Below are positions 1-6,282 of a stretch of 13,820 nucleotides of DNA, one piece after another. Origin of the DNA: 2-01-FULL-51-21 sp964348955. GTDB lineage: Bacteria; Patescibacteriota; Minisyncoccia; Phycocordibacterales; 2-01-FULL-51-21. The notes beneath the pieces were generated by a model. That model was not told where the DNA came from and searched no databases. It saw only the letters and a list, made by a program, of their open reading frames with translations. The stretch spans positions 1 to 13,820 of the forward strand of contig CAYGEN010000021.1 of NCBI GenBank assembly GCA_964348955.1. Direction: 5' to 3'. The translations under genes and the position numbers were made by a program. The number at the start of each line of letters is the position of its first letter. Positions within the stretch are counted from its first letter, which is position 1.

Positions 1-56
1 GAGCGAGGAGCGCGTGGACGAGTACGCTCGTACACAGCGCAAGAGTCGAAGCCTGA
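1..56 (+). other. 3' end of an unresolved plus-strand transcript
   Basis: A plus-strand terminator follows directly, so a transcript must enter from the left. One frame is open from base 3 to tandem stops TGA TAA (54-59), which could be the last 17 codons of a protein. Bases 10-40 can alternatively fold into a 12-bp hairpin (10-13/37-40, 14-16/33-35, 18-22/27-31) with a UACG loop, as in the 3' part of a structured RNA. The fragment is too short to decide between a coding tail and a non-coding RNA. Confidence 0.3.
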
Positions 57-82
57 TAAAGGGTTTAATGCCCTTTATTTTT
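56..82 (+). terminator. Intrinsic terminator, plus strand
   Basis: An 8-bp stem, ATAAAGGG (56-63) with CCCTTTAT (71-78), closes a 7-base loop and is followed by TTTTT (78-82). The T tract is on the plus strand only, so it ends the transcript entering from the left. The right arm overlaps the stop codon of the convergent 53-residue gene. Confidence 0.7.
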
Positions 83-236
83 GCGCGTCCGATTCGGCGG
101 GAAGGTGCGCCGCTGATTGTGCAGAGGGGTCTTTGGTAAAAAGACCAACACCCACGATGACCGAAAAGCTAAGCGCGAGTATCGCCAAAAAGCTAAAGAA
201 AAATTTATAGAATGTCGGGGTGAAGAGCTTTTTCAT
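75..236 (-). CDS. Small single-pass membrane protein (53 aa), unknown function
   Basis: I read this short gene directly from the minus strand: ATG at 236-234 and TAA at 77-75. The peptide starts MKKLFTPTFYKFFF, has one hydrophobic segment at about residues 11-33, and ends in a short polar tail (TKDPSAQ...ESDAQK). Basic residues before the helix and an acidic tail after it suggest N-in, C-out topology, or an uncleaved signal anchor. It starts 27 bases after the stop of the upstream TPR gene on the same strand, so the two are probably co-transcribed. No Shine-Dalgarno is visible. No family is recognised. The residue pattern (basic start, clean helix, hydrophilic tail) is much more protein-like than the antisense reading of the same bases. 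Confidence 0.6.
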   Translation of the reverse strand: MKKLFTPTFYKFFFSFLAILALSFSVIVGVGLFTKDPSAQSAAHLPAESDAQK

Positions 237-263
237 TCACGCGCGGTTACTATTGGAACACGT

Positions 264-1115
264 CTACGGCAGGGCTTTTATTTCCGCATCAAGCGCATTG
301 GCTCTTGTAGCATCGCCTGCGGCTGTTGCGGATTCTTTCGCTTGCCTGAAATATAGGCGCGCGTTTACACTATCTTTCTTGACATCCCGATAGTACACCG
401 CAAGCTTAACGAGCAAATTGATATTATGGTCAGCCGCCTTGAGTCCTTGTTTTAAAATATCAATCGCCGCGGTCGTATCCTGTTTATACGAGAACTGATA
501 GAGGTCATGCAGTTCCCCGTATGTTTGTGGATAGGATGGATTTTTTTTAATTGACGTAAGAAAATTACTTTCCGCTTTTGGAAAATCTTTCAGATAGTAA
601 TGGTACAGCACGCCGAGATTGTAAAATGAGATGTTGTTGTTCGGTTGAAGCGCGCTCGCATAATCCCACGCCTGCCGCGCACCCTCGTAGTCGCCGATTT
701 GCTTGCGATAGATGCCAAGATTCAGCCAGTCGTTGAAATACGTCTCGTTCACTTTAAGCGCTTCGGATGTCTGCGCAATCTTGTCGCGCATTATTTTCTG
801 CGCTTCATCGGGAAAAGCTACGCTAAACACAATCGGTCTCTCCAGACTGGGAACGGGTATGGTCGGCACCGCGGAAACGCCCGCCGTGCCGCTCCCTGAA
901 GACTCCGTGAGAAGCGGCGTCTGGATATCCACGGTCTGTGTATTTTGAGAAATGATGTTTAAACCTTCCGTGTTTGCGGTCGCGGATGATTCTGTTTGAG
1001 CGGAGTCCGATGAGGTCGGCGCTTTATGCGTATCCCAATAGATATAATAGCCGCCAAGCGCAACAAAAAAAGTGGTTATTAACCCGCCAAAAAGACTTTG
1101 TCTTTTCATACCCAT
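264..1115 (-). CDS. Membrane-anchored TPR-repeat protein
   Basis: The product is about 283 residues: a short basic start (MGMKRQ), one hydrophobic helix (about residues 8-27), a Ser/Thr/Pro-rich linker to about residue 95, then a helical C-terminal half with about four tetratricopeptide repeats (roughly 126-159, 162-194, 196-229 and 231-265). The repeats show the usual spacing of W/L, G/Y, A and P, for example 'NDWLNLGIYRKQIGDYEGARQAWDYA' split across helices A and B. TPR domains bind other proteins; the anchor places this one on the outer face of the membrane, probably as a scaffold for envelope assembly. The frame is open to an ATG at 1166, but I prefer the ATG at 1115 (or 1109) because an extended -10 box (TGC TACACT) lies just upstream, inside the longer reading. 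The preceding gene on this strand encodes a surface protein. The exact partner is unknown. Confidence 0.8.
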   Translation of the reverse strand: MGMKRQSLFGGLITTFFVALGGYYIYWDTHKAPTSSDSAQTESSATANTEGLNIISQNTQTVDIQTPLLTESSGSGTAGVSAVPTIPVPSLERPIVFSVAFPDEAQKIMRDKIAQTSEALKVNETYFNDWLNLGIYRKQIGDYEGARQAWDYASALQPNNNISFYNLGVLYHYYLKDFPKAESNFLTSIKKNPSYPQTYGELHDLYQFSYKQDTTAAIDILKQGLKAADHNINLLVKLAVYYRDVKKDSVNARLYFRQAKESATAAGDATRANALDAEIKALP

Positions 1116-1124
1116 AACTAAAAT

Positions 1125-1133
1125 AGTGTAGCA
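1125..1133 (-). promoter_or_regulatory. Extended -10 promoter of the TPR gene
   Basis: The minus strand reads TGC TACACT, with the -10 hexamer at 1130-1125. Initiation about 7 bases downstream falls within a few bases of the ATG at 1115, giving a very short leader or none. There is no clear -35. Confidence 0.4.
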
Positions 1134-1186
1134 AAAACAGAAAAGGGCGGCAACGACCGACACCAAACCTGCCTTAAGCGTACAGA

Positions 1187-1990
1187 CTAGGAATTGAAGG
1201 TCATTGTGTTCCCGACATTCGGCACGACTACCGGCACAACGGCTTCTCCACTCGTAACACCAGTCCCGCCAAAGGTTGCGCGTCCGTCAACCTCGGAAAG
1301 CCCCCAGCTAAATGAGCCTGTGCTCTTCACCGCCTGAAGATTTATCGTACATCGTATTTCCGCCACACGAATCGTTCCCTTTAATACAACAAAGGGATTC
1401 GTAAGCGCAAATTCATAGTCACCCGTCCTTGTCGGGTGTACCCAGTCAGGATTGAAATAATTTTTTGTATAGCGAGTCATAAATTCATCGGACCCGGAAA
1501 AAATAGCGCAATTATATGGGTCATATTTCGCCTCATCGGTATAGAGAAACGAGAGCTTTGAAAAGCGTATGTCCTCGCTTGCGCCGCGCGCATCAAAAAT
1601 AAAACTTCCAACAGGTACATAGGTGGTGCCAACCGGAACATACCCCGCCTCTGGCGTCGCAGAGACAGAAACAACCACAGAAGTGGGTGTGGTGGAAGTC
1701 GAGGTAGAATTCTCATCCAATTTCACTACGGTTTCTTCCGCAGGAGCGGTCTCGGTTGTCATGCGCGCATCATTCTGACCACGAAGTGCGCTTTCAATGT
1801 CCTTCACGATAGTGGGGTCAACACCGAATGCAGAGAGTACCGAAAGAACCGATTTAATTTGCGCTTCGCTTAGCGCCGCGGCGTTGGCGACCGGGAAAAT
1901 ATGCCTTGTGGTATACCATGCGCCAGCCACAAGAAGCGCCGCGAGTATTGTGCCGCCAATAACCTTCTTCCATTGAGACGAGAGTGGCAT
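1187..1990 (-). CDS. Anchored surface protein with one beta module (relative of the large surface protein)
   Basis: The product is 267 residues from the ATG at 1990. A basic start (MPLSSQWKK) precedes a hydrophobic anchor or signal (about residues 10-27, through 'ILAALLVAGAWY'). Then comes a helical module, 'ALSEAQIKSVLSVLSAFG' (about 39-71), which matches the module just after the signal peptide of the 1206-residue neighbour. A Ser/Thr linker follows, then one beta-rich module (about 129-218) whose start 'FIFDARGASEDIRFSKLSFL' and end 'VLKGTIRVAEIRCTINL' parallel the repeated modules of that neighbour, including the NCA(I/L)(F/Y) cysteine site. No enzyme motif is visible, so it is likely a structural envelope protein. 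The longer reading from 2026 is rejected because it runs through the terminator hairpin and the TATAAT box; that box ends 7 bases before the ATG at 1990, implying a leaderless mRNA. Confidence 0.8.
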   Translation of the reverse strand: MPLSSQWKKVIGGTILAALLVAGAWYTTRHIFPVANAAALSEAQIKSVLSVLSAFGVDPTIVKDIESALRGQNDARMTTETAPAEETVVKLDENSTSTSTTPTSVVVSVSATPEAGYVPVGTTYVPVGSFIFDARGASEDIRFSKLSFLYTDEAKYDPYNCAIFSGSDEFMTRYTKNYFNPDWVHPTRTGDYEFALTNPFVVLKGTIRVAEIRCTINLQAVKSTGSFSWGLSEVDGRATFGGTGVTSGEAVVPVVVPNVGNTMTFNS

Positions 1991-1996
1991 GCATAT

Positions 1997-2002
1997 ATTA
2001 TA
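1997..2002 (-). promoter_or_regulatory. -10 box (TATAAT) of the 267-aa surface gene
   Basis: The minus strand carries a perfect TATAAT at 2002-1997, with only six bases between it and the ATG at 1990. Initiation at the normal distance would fall on the start codon itself, so the transcript should be leaderless. The -35 region is occupied by the T-rich tail of the upstream terminator and has no good consensus. Confidence 0.65.
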
Positions 2003-2013
2003 GAGTACCAAAA

Positions 2014-2048
2014 ACCAAAAAGCCACCCTTCAGGGGTGGCTTTTTGGT
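2014..2048 (-). terminator. Bidirectional intrinsic terminator (second of a tandem pair)
   Basis: A 15-bp perfect stem pairs 2014-2028 with 2034-2048 around a 5-base loop. Its core, AAAAAGCCACCC/GGGTGGCTTTTT, gives a T run on either strand. On the minus strand it backs up the hairpin at 2065-2101 and shields the downstream promoter from read-through of the large surface gene. Confidence 0.85.
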
Positions 2049-2059
2049 GATTTCCGCAA

Positions 2060-2101
2060 AAATACAAACACCGCACTCTCAATAAGAGAGTGCGGTGTTT
2101 G
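2060..2101 (-). terminator. Intrinsic terminator of the large surface-protein gene
   Basis: A 16-bp perfect stem pairs 2065-2080 (CAAACACCGCACTCTC) with 2086-2101 around an AATAA loop. On the minus strand it is followed by TATTTTTG. It lies 58 bases beyond the stop of the 1206-residue gene and is the expected end of that mRNA. Confidence 0.9.
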
Positions 2102-2158
2102 CCGAGCTACGCAAATCCGCTTTTATGCAAACCTGCGCAATGACCTGCTCAACTTATA

Positions 2159-5100
2159 TTACGGAGTCAATGTTTCTGCGGTCATGTTCGACCCAGGAAG
2201 ACCTGGGACGCCGTAGCCGTTGGTCCAATCACGGTTGGTCAAGAGACCAGCCGTACCGGTGGCGTTTGGCGACCAGACAAAGTCGTTATGGGTATCCATG
2301 TCAACACCCGAGGTGTAGCTGGTTTCAGAGGTGCCGGTCGGTTGACAGTTACCTGCTACTCCAAGGAGTTGGCAGTTCGCGAATGACATGTTATTGAATC
2401 CAGCCGTAGAGGTTCCCGTGCTACCGAGGGAATTGTCCAAGTAGGTAGAGTCGCCTTCAAGCTGGAAGGAGATTGCCGCTGCTGCAGCAGAACCCGTTAC
2501 CGTACCGCGTGCTACGAAGTAGCGAGAACTGCCTGCGGGCACCTGAACGGTGGTTGACGCCGCTCCTGATGTTTCAGGCCAGAATTCAAGTGCGGTGGTT
2601 GAGTCAACGCCAGCAGGCATGGTCTGAAGGTTCTTGTCAGTGACCAAGAAGCCGCCGTCAGAACTCAAGCCGCTACACACCGTCGAGAAGCCGGAATCAG
2701 TGTAGCAGAAGACATCAATTGTCGTTACCGCAGCCGTTGTTGAGGACATGGTAAGCGTGAACTTACCAATGCCTACAGGGCTCTGCGGCGCGGCCGTTAC
2801 TGACCATCGATAGAAGTCTTTCGTTCCGTTGCTAAGCGTGTATGTCGGAAGTGGCAACTTCGCAAAGGTCGGATAGGTGTTGAAGATGCGAACGCCCGAT
2901 GCCGCTGTGTCGGCTGATGACGTGCGGTTGATGGTTGAACCAGATGATGCTCCGGTACCTGAAGTACCCGTTGCATCACCGTCATCGTAGTCAACGGCAA
3001 TGAGTGCGCCTTCGGTGCCTGGCTGTGAAGTGCCGATGTCGGCAATATCACCCTTGACCGTGAGAACCTTCACACCGTCTTTTGGTACCGTAACCGAGGT
3101 CGTTAGTGTTGAAGTTGCGAAGGTGTTTGAGCCAGCGAAGACTGCACTGCCCACCTGTGTATTGCCATCCCAAAGCGTTATGGTCGTGAGGTCGGCAGGT
3201 GAAGAAGTGGAGGTGTTCGTAAGCTGGAGCGCAACTTTGTTGAGATTAATTGCCTCATTTGACGAGATGAACTTAAGCACACCGAGCGTAACCCCAGTCT
3301 GGCCTCCTGCCGCAATGGCATAGGAAGGAGACGAAGCGTCAAGTGTCACCGTAAGTGTGCCAACGGTTGCAATGGTCATTTGCTGACCTATGGAGCTGTT
3401 CTCTGTAATGGTCGCCCCCTGACCCGAAGTCTGGCCGGTTGCTGACGGAGATGAATCGCTAGAATAGCCCCACAGATACGCATCGCCTGCCGAACCGGCA
3501 GTTGAGATGTTGCATTTGAGCGCAAGCGTCTTTACCGTGCCTTTCGGAATAATAAGACCGGTGTCAAAGGTGAATACCGTTGAGGATGACACCGCACTCG
3601 GCTGAACTACATTACTGCCCGTATTGAGCTGAATTAAGCCATCATAGAGCGCGCAGTTAGTGAGGTTTGTCGCGGTGTCAGGGGTGTTGTAATCAAGCGG
3701 GAGTGAGTTCATGCGAAGGTCTTCGCCGGACGCCGTTGCGTCAAGCTGATAGTTCGCGAAGGTGAACCCCTGTACCCCCTCCACAACGGTTTGCGCTGGC
3801 GGATTGGTGGAAACCGAAATGGTTACCGCCGCGGCCTTAATGGTCATGGTTTGAAGAGCTTGGGCGCCGGATGGCGACGGGCTAATTGCATTGCCCGTGT
3901 TCTGCCCTTTCACCGTTGTCCAACCGGATGCAGGGTTGGTCGAGAATTGTACGGTCGAGTCGGATAAGAAGCCAGTGCCGGCCTTGCCTTTTAGTGTGTA
4001 AGTATGCTCCCCAATCGGGAAAGTAATGGCGTCGGTAAAAGTAACTTGACCGCTCCCGCTAACAGTCGGCGAGTTGTCGTCCTTCGGTCCAGAAACAACG
4101 GAACCATTCTCATCCACAATAGTCAAGTTGGTAAATGTACTGACGCCCGTGTTCGTACCGGTCGTTGCAAAAGTGAAGACCATCTGCTGAACGGAGATTG
4201 CTTCTCCCTCAACTTTTACCTTGAAACCAGCAAGTGTCTGGTTTGAAAGGTTTACGGCAATGTTCGTTGATGGAACAGCCGTATTTTGGCTGAACACCAT
4301 GGAGCCGCCGGAAACCGTTACCGTAAAGGCGCTGAAGAAGATACTGCCCGCACTAATGCGTGCAGTGTCGCTTGTCGTAGACGGGGTAATGCCATACTTG
4401 TAGGTTTCGCCCGTCACATAGAGGTCAGTCGTCTTTTCAATGGTAAAGGATATCGTGCGACCAGAGCCGGAAACGATATCACCCTTGATTGAGATTTCCT
4501 TTGAGAGGCCTTTTGCAATGAAGAGACCTCCGGGGAACACGGTCGTGTAATACTTACCGTCCGAGGAAACGACGGTCGGATAGCTGGTGCCATCCACAAC
4601 CGTCATGAGGTTTGCAAGGTCAGACGCTCCAGCTGAAGACGCCTGATTCCATCTTATTGAATGGAGGCGTACATCTTCCTGTGAGCCCGAGGTAATTTTA
4701 ATTGATGAGAAGGTGTAGCCAGTGGTGCCAACTTCCTTTGTTGCCCCCGCACCTGGGTCAAGCGGACCGCCAACTTCGGTAATCGTACCGATGGCAAGCG
4801 TGTCATTCATCGTGTGGCTTGCGCCGCGAATGGGAAGCGAGCCGGAGACCGTTGCCGAAGTGTTGATTGCAACAACGTCAAGTGAACCGACTTCGCCGCC
4901 GTTCACATTTGCCGCCGTGCTCATATTGCCTCCGACTAAGAATGTCTTTGAGGTGCCGCGCGAAATGGTTACTGCCTCGCCGATGGTCGCTTGGTGTGTT
5001 GAACCAAGTGTTTTCTCAATGCCGAGCTGTAAGCCAGTCGTGTCGTCAATAAGAACAACACCGGAGAAGTTTGAGTCCACGGCGAGGCCCGTGCGCATTA

Positions 5101-5779
5101 CCGTAACGCTGTTCATGACGACATCGCCGTCAGCGCCTGCGGTAACCGTAAACCTCGTAAAGGGAACTCGTGAGGCATTGAATACCGCAAGCGAGTTTGC
5201 CGGTTGACCCGCCGCAGAAACCGTAAGACCGGTTCCTGTCGGGATAGGCTGTGTGGTGCCGCCGGTTGTTCCGCCCGTGGTGCCGCCGGTTGTTCCCGCT
5301 ACTTGGCTATATTTCGCCTGTGAAAGAGAGCCGAAGTAACCGACTGCCGGTGAGACGCCATTTCGCGTCTGCCACTTGGCAACTGCTGATTTAGTAACAG
5401 AACCGAAGAATCCCTTAGCGCCGGTGTAAGTGAAGTCGCCCATGCTCCCCAGATAAGTCTGGAGGCAGGTAACATCATCACCTTTTGAGCCGATCGTGAG
5501 ACTTCGTGTAAAGGTACACGCGCCCGCGCTACCGGTCGTGCCGCCTGTGCCCGTGGTCGCCTGGCCGCGAAGCGAGGCGCTCACATTATTGATGGTCGCC
5601 TGGTCGGCGCCAAACGATGAAAGAAGCGAGACGATGGAGCTTATTTGAGCTTCCGTGAGCGCCGCCGCGTGCGCCGAAGGCGCCGCAAAGGCGAAGAGAA
5701 GTCCAGCCGCCATCATGAGCGCCACCGCCACCGCGGTAACCTTTGTGGTTATTGAACTGTTTGTAAGTGTAATACTCAT
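2159..5779 (-). CDS. Large secreted multi-domain surface protein with peptidoglycan-binding domain
   Basis: The product is 1206 residues. It has a signal peptide (residues 1-38, hydrophobic core about 14-32, cleavage near AHA-A), then a helical module 'LTEAQISSIVSLLSSFGADQ' (41-60, extending to about 71). A PG_binding_1-like domain (about 88-157) follows, with 'IGSKGDDVTCLQTYL' and 'GFFGSVTKSAVAKWQ'. A GTTGG-repeat linker (161-177) leads to six tandem beta-rich modules of about 155 residues, starting near 207, 354, 516, 671, 830 and 988. Each module opens like 'F..F.VTA...EDV.MN.I' and closes like 'I.KG.SK...VKGDI'. The C-terminus carries FVWSP...RDWTNGYGVPGLP, a tail style I associate with CPR surface proteins. 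The PG-binding domain should hold it on the wall while the modules project outwards as an S-layer-like or adhesin-like rod. Six cysteines beyond residue 700 and two in the PG-binding domain could form disulfides. The next gene on the strand is a small relative. No catalytic motif was seen. Confidence 0.9.
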   Translation of the reverse strand: MSITLTNSSITTKVTAVAVALMMAAGLLFAFAAPSAHAAALTEAQISSIVSLLSSFGADQATINNVSASLRGQATTGTGGTTGSAGACTFTRSLTIGSKGDDVTCLQTYLGSMGDFTYTGAKGFFGSVTKSAVAKWQTRNGVSPAVGYFGSLSQAKYSQVAGTTGGTTGGTTGGTTQPIPTGTGLTVSAAGQPANSLAVFNASRVPFTRFTVTAGADGDVVMNSVTVMRTGLAVDSNFSGVVLIDDTTGLQLGIEKTLGSTHQATIGEAVTISRGTSKTFLVGGNMSTAANVNGGEVGSLDVVAINTSATVSGSLPIRGASHTMNDTLAIGTITEVGGPLDPGAGATKEVGTTGYTFSSIKITSGSQEDVRLHSIRWNQASSAGASDLANLMTVVDGTSYPTVVSSDGKYYTTVFPGGLFIAKGLSKEISIKGDIVSGSGRTISFTIEKTTDLYVTGETYKYGITPSTTSDTARISAGSIFFSAFTVTVSGGSMVFSQNTAVPSTNIAVNLSNQTLAGFKVKVEGEAISVQQMVFTFATTGTNTGVSTFTNLTIVDENGSVVSGPKDDNSPTVSGSGQVTFTDAITFPIGEHTYTLKGKAGTGFLSDSTVQFSTNPASGWTTVKGQNTGNAISPSPSGAQALQTMTIKAAAVTISVSTNPPAQTVVEGVQGFTFANYQLDATASGEDLRMNSLPLDYNTPDTATNLTNCALYDGLIQLNTGSNVVQPSAVSSSTVFTFDTGLIIPKGTVKTLALKCNISTAGSAGDAYLWGYSSDSSPSATGQTSGQGATITENSSIGQQMTIATVGTLTVTLDASSPSYAIAAGGQTGVTLGVLKFISSNEAINLNKVALQLTNTSTSSPADLTTITLWDGNTQVGSAVFAGSNTFATSTLTTSVTVPKDGVKVLTVKGDIADIGTSQPGTEGALIAVDYDDGDATGTSGTGASSGSTINRTSSADTAASGVRIFNTYPTFAKLPLPTYTLSNGTKDFYRWSVTAAPQSPVGIGKFTLTMSSTTAAVTTIDVFCYTDSGFSTVCSGLSSDGGFLVTDKNLQTMPAGVDSTTALEFWPETSGAASTTVQVPAGSSRYFVARGTVTGSAAAAAISFQLEGDSTYLDNSLGSTGTSTAGFNNMSFANCQLLGVAGNCQPTGTSETSYTSGVDMDTHNDFVWSPNATGTAGLLTNRDWTNGYGVPGLPGSNMTAETLTP
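5253..5296 (-). repeat. 24-base tandem repeat encoding the GTTGG linker
   Basis: A 20-base unit (GTGGTGCCGCCGGTTGTTCC on the plus strand) occurs at 5253-5272 and again at 5277-5296, a 24-base period. It encodes the Gly-Thr linker after the peptidoglycan-binding domain. Such in-frame repeats can change copy number by slippage and so vary linker length. Confidence 0.7.
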
Positions 5780-5793
5780 AAATTGATTAACTA

Positions 5794-5799
5794 ATTTTA
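5794..5799 (-). promoter_or_regulatory. Possible -10 box of the large surface gene
   Basis: TAAAAT (five of six consensus bases) lies on the minus strand, 14 bases upstream of the ATG at 5779, which would give a leader of about 8 bases. No convincing -35 sits at the right distance and no Shine-Dalgarno precedes the ATG. The alternative is transcription from the stronger promoter at 6254-6282 with a leader of about 470 bases. Confidence 0.3.
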
Positions 5800-5810
5800 T
5801 TCATTTCAAG

Positions 5811-5841
5811 TCGCCGGGAGATTCGACCCCGGCGATTTTTT
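5811..5841 (+). terminator. Hairpin with plus-strand T tract upstream of the surface gene
   Basis: TCGCCGGG (5811-5818) pairs with CCCGGCGA (5828-5835) and is followed by six T (5836-5841). In form it is a plus-strand intrinsic terminator, but no plus-strand gene lies to the left, so it may stop antisense transcripts of the surface gene. On the minus strand it would be a 5' hairpin or the last stem of an RNA starting near 6247. The loop contains GATTCGA, superficially like a tRNA T-loop. Confidence 0.5.
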
Positions 5842-6253
5842 AGTCAGAACGCACGCGCGTGTTCGACCAACGTTCATGCGTCTTAACTTTTAATCAAGCA
5901 CCCGCAAGTGCTGGATTATCATGGTAATTTTTTCTGCACTACTCCCGCGTGCCTCTTTACATCGACACGAGACGTGAGCGGGCTAGCGGTCAAAGAATAT
6001 CGCGGCCATGCATCCGTTATTGCGACCGTATAGGGAATAAATCTTTTTCAGGATAACTGATAACTAACGCTATCTGGCGTTACAAAAGGCAGACATTGTC
6101 TTGTCCCATTCTTAATGCCTTTAATAACGCAAGGTCATTCAGGATATTAAATTGTCAACGAGCAAACCAAAAATCAAACCGTAGAAACGTCCGTGCAGAT
6201 AGTTCCGGTACGCCGAGGGTTCGCATGATTTCATTTTGCAAACCCTCGGCACA
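5842..6253 (-). ncRNA. Candidate structured RNA or long leader (hairpin series)
   Basis: No convincing protein gene lies between 5780 and 6496. A good minus-strand promoter (6254-6282) faces left, and the bases behind it hold several stems: 6239-6250 with 6212-6223 (12 bp, one wobble), 6116-6122 with 6085-6091 (7 bp), 6077-6082 with 6065-6070 (6 bp), and 5914-5918/5908-5912 with 5891-5895/5897-5901 (10 bp, one mismatch). I found no tmRNA, RNase P, SRP or tRNA signature. It could be a free small RNA or the leader of the large surface gene. The left edge given here is a guess. Confidence 0.3.
6139..6234 (-). CDS. Possible 31-aa leader peptide
   Basis: An ATG at 6234-6232 follows GAGGG with an 8-base gap, one of the few real Shine-Dalgarno-like sequences in this window, and lies about 13 bases downstream of the predicted transcription start. 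The reading ends with TGA at 6141-6139. The peptide begins MKSCEPSAYRNYLHGR and continues with a short hydrophobic stretch (YGLIFGLLV). The Shine-Dalgarno lies in one arm of the 12-bp hairpin, the ATG in its loop, and the other arm inside the reading frame, so translation would depend on opening the hairpin. It may be a chance ORF. Confidence 0.22.
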   Translation of the reverse strand: MKSCEPSAYRNYLHGRFYGLIFGLLVDNLIS

Positions 6254-6282
6254 ATTATACGTTGTGCCGCAGGCCGAAACAA
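6254..6282 (-). promoter_or_regulatory. Minus-strand promoter (TTGTTT-17-TATAAT) inside a palindrome
   Basis: The -35 TTGTTT (6282-6277), a 17-base spacer and a perfect -10 TATAAT (6259-6254) point left. The -10 lies in the centre of a perfect inverted repeat, CGGCACAA (6247-6254) and TTGTGCCG (6262-6269), with a 7-base gap. Such a palindrome over a -10 box is typical of a repressor operator. The predicted start is near 6247. Confidence 0.55.

Noticed and set aside
117..356. 79-residue plus-strand ORF at the left end
   Set aside because: It runs antisense through the 53-residue membrane protein and the end of the TPR gene, both of which have clear protein features.
2005..2026. Upstream start for the 267-residue gene (ATG at 2026)
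   Set aside because: It would place the first codons in the terminator hairpin and put the TATAAT box inside the gene.
4722..5207. 161-residue plus-strand ORF inside the surface gene
   Set aside because: It is an antisense reading of a well-supported secreted protein. Its Val/Pro/Thr-rich composition is what complementing the Thr/Gly/Ser codons produces.
5253..5296. CRISPR-like repeat
   Set aside because: There are only two adjacent 20-base copies with no spacers, in frame inside a Gly-Thr linker. No cas gene is present.
5811..5835. tRNA or tmRNA T-arm (GATTCGA loop, GGGGTCGAATC on the other strand)
   Set aside because: The stem is 8 bp with a 9-base loop, there is no D-arm, anticodon arm or acceptor stem on either side, no CCA, and no tag reading frame of tmRNA type nearby.
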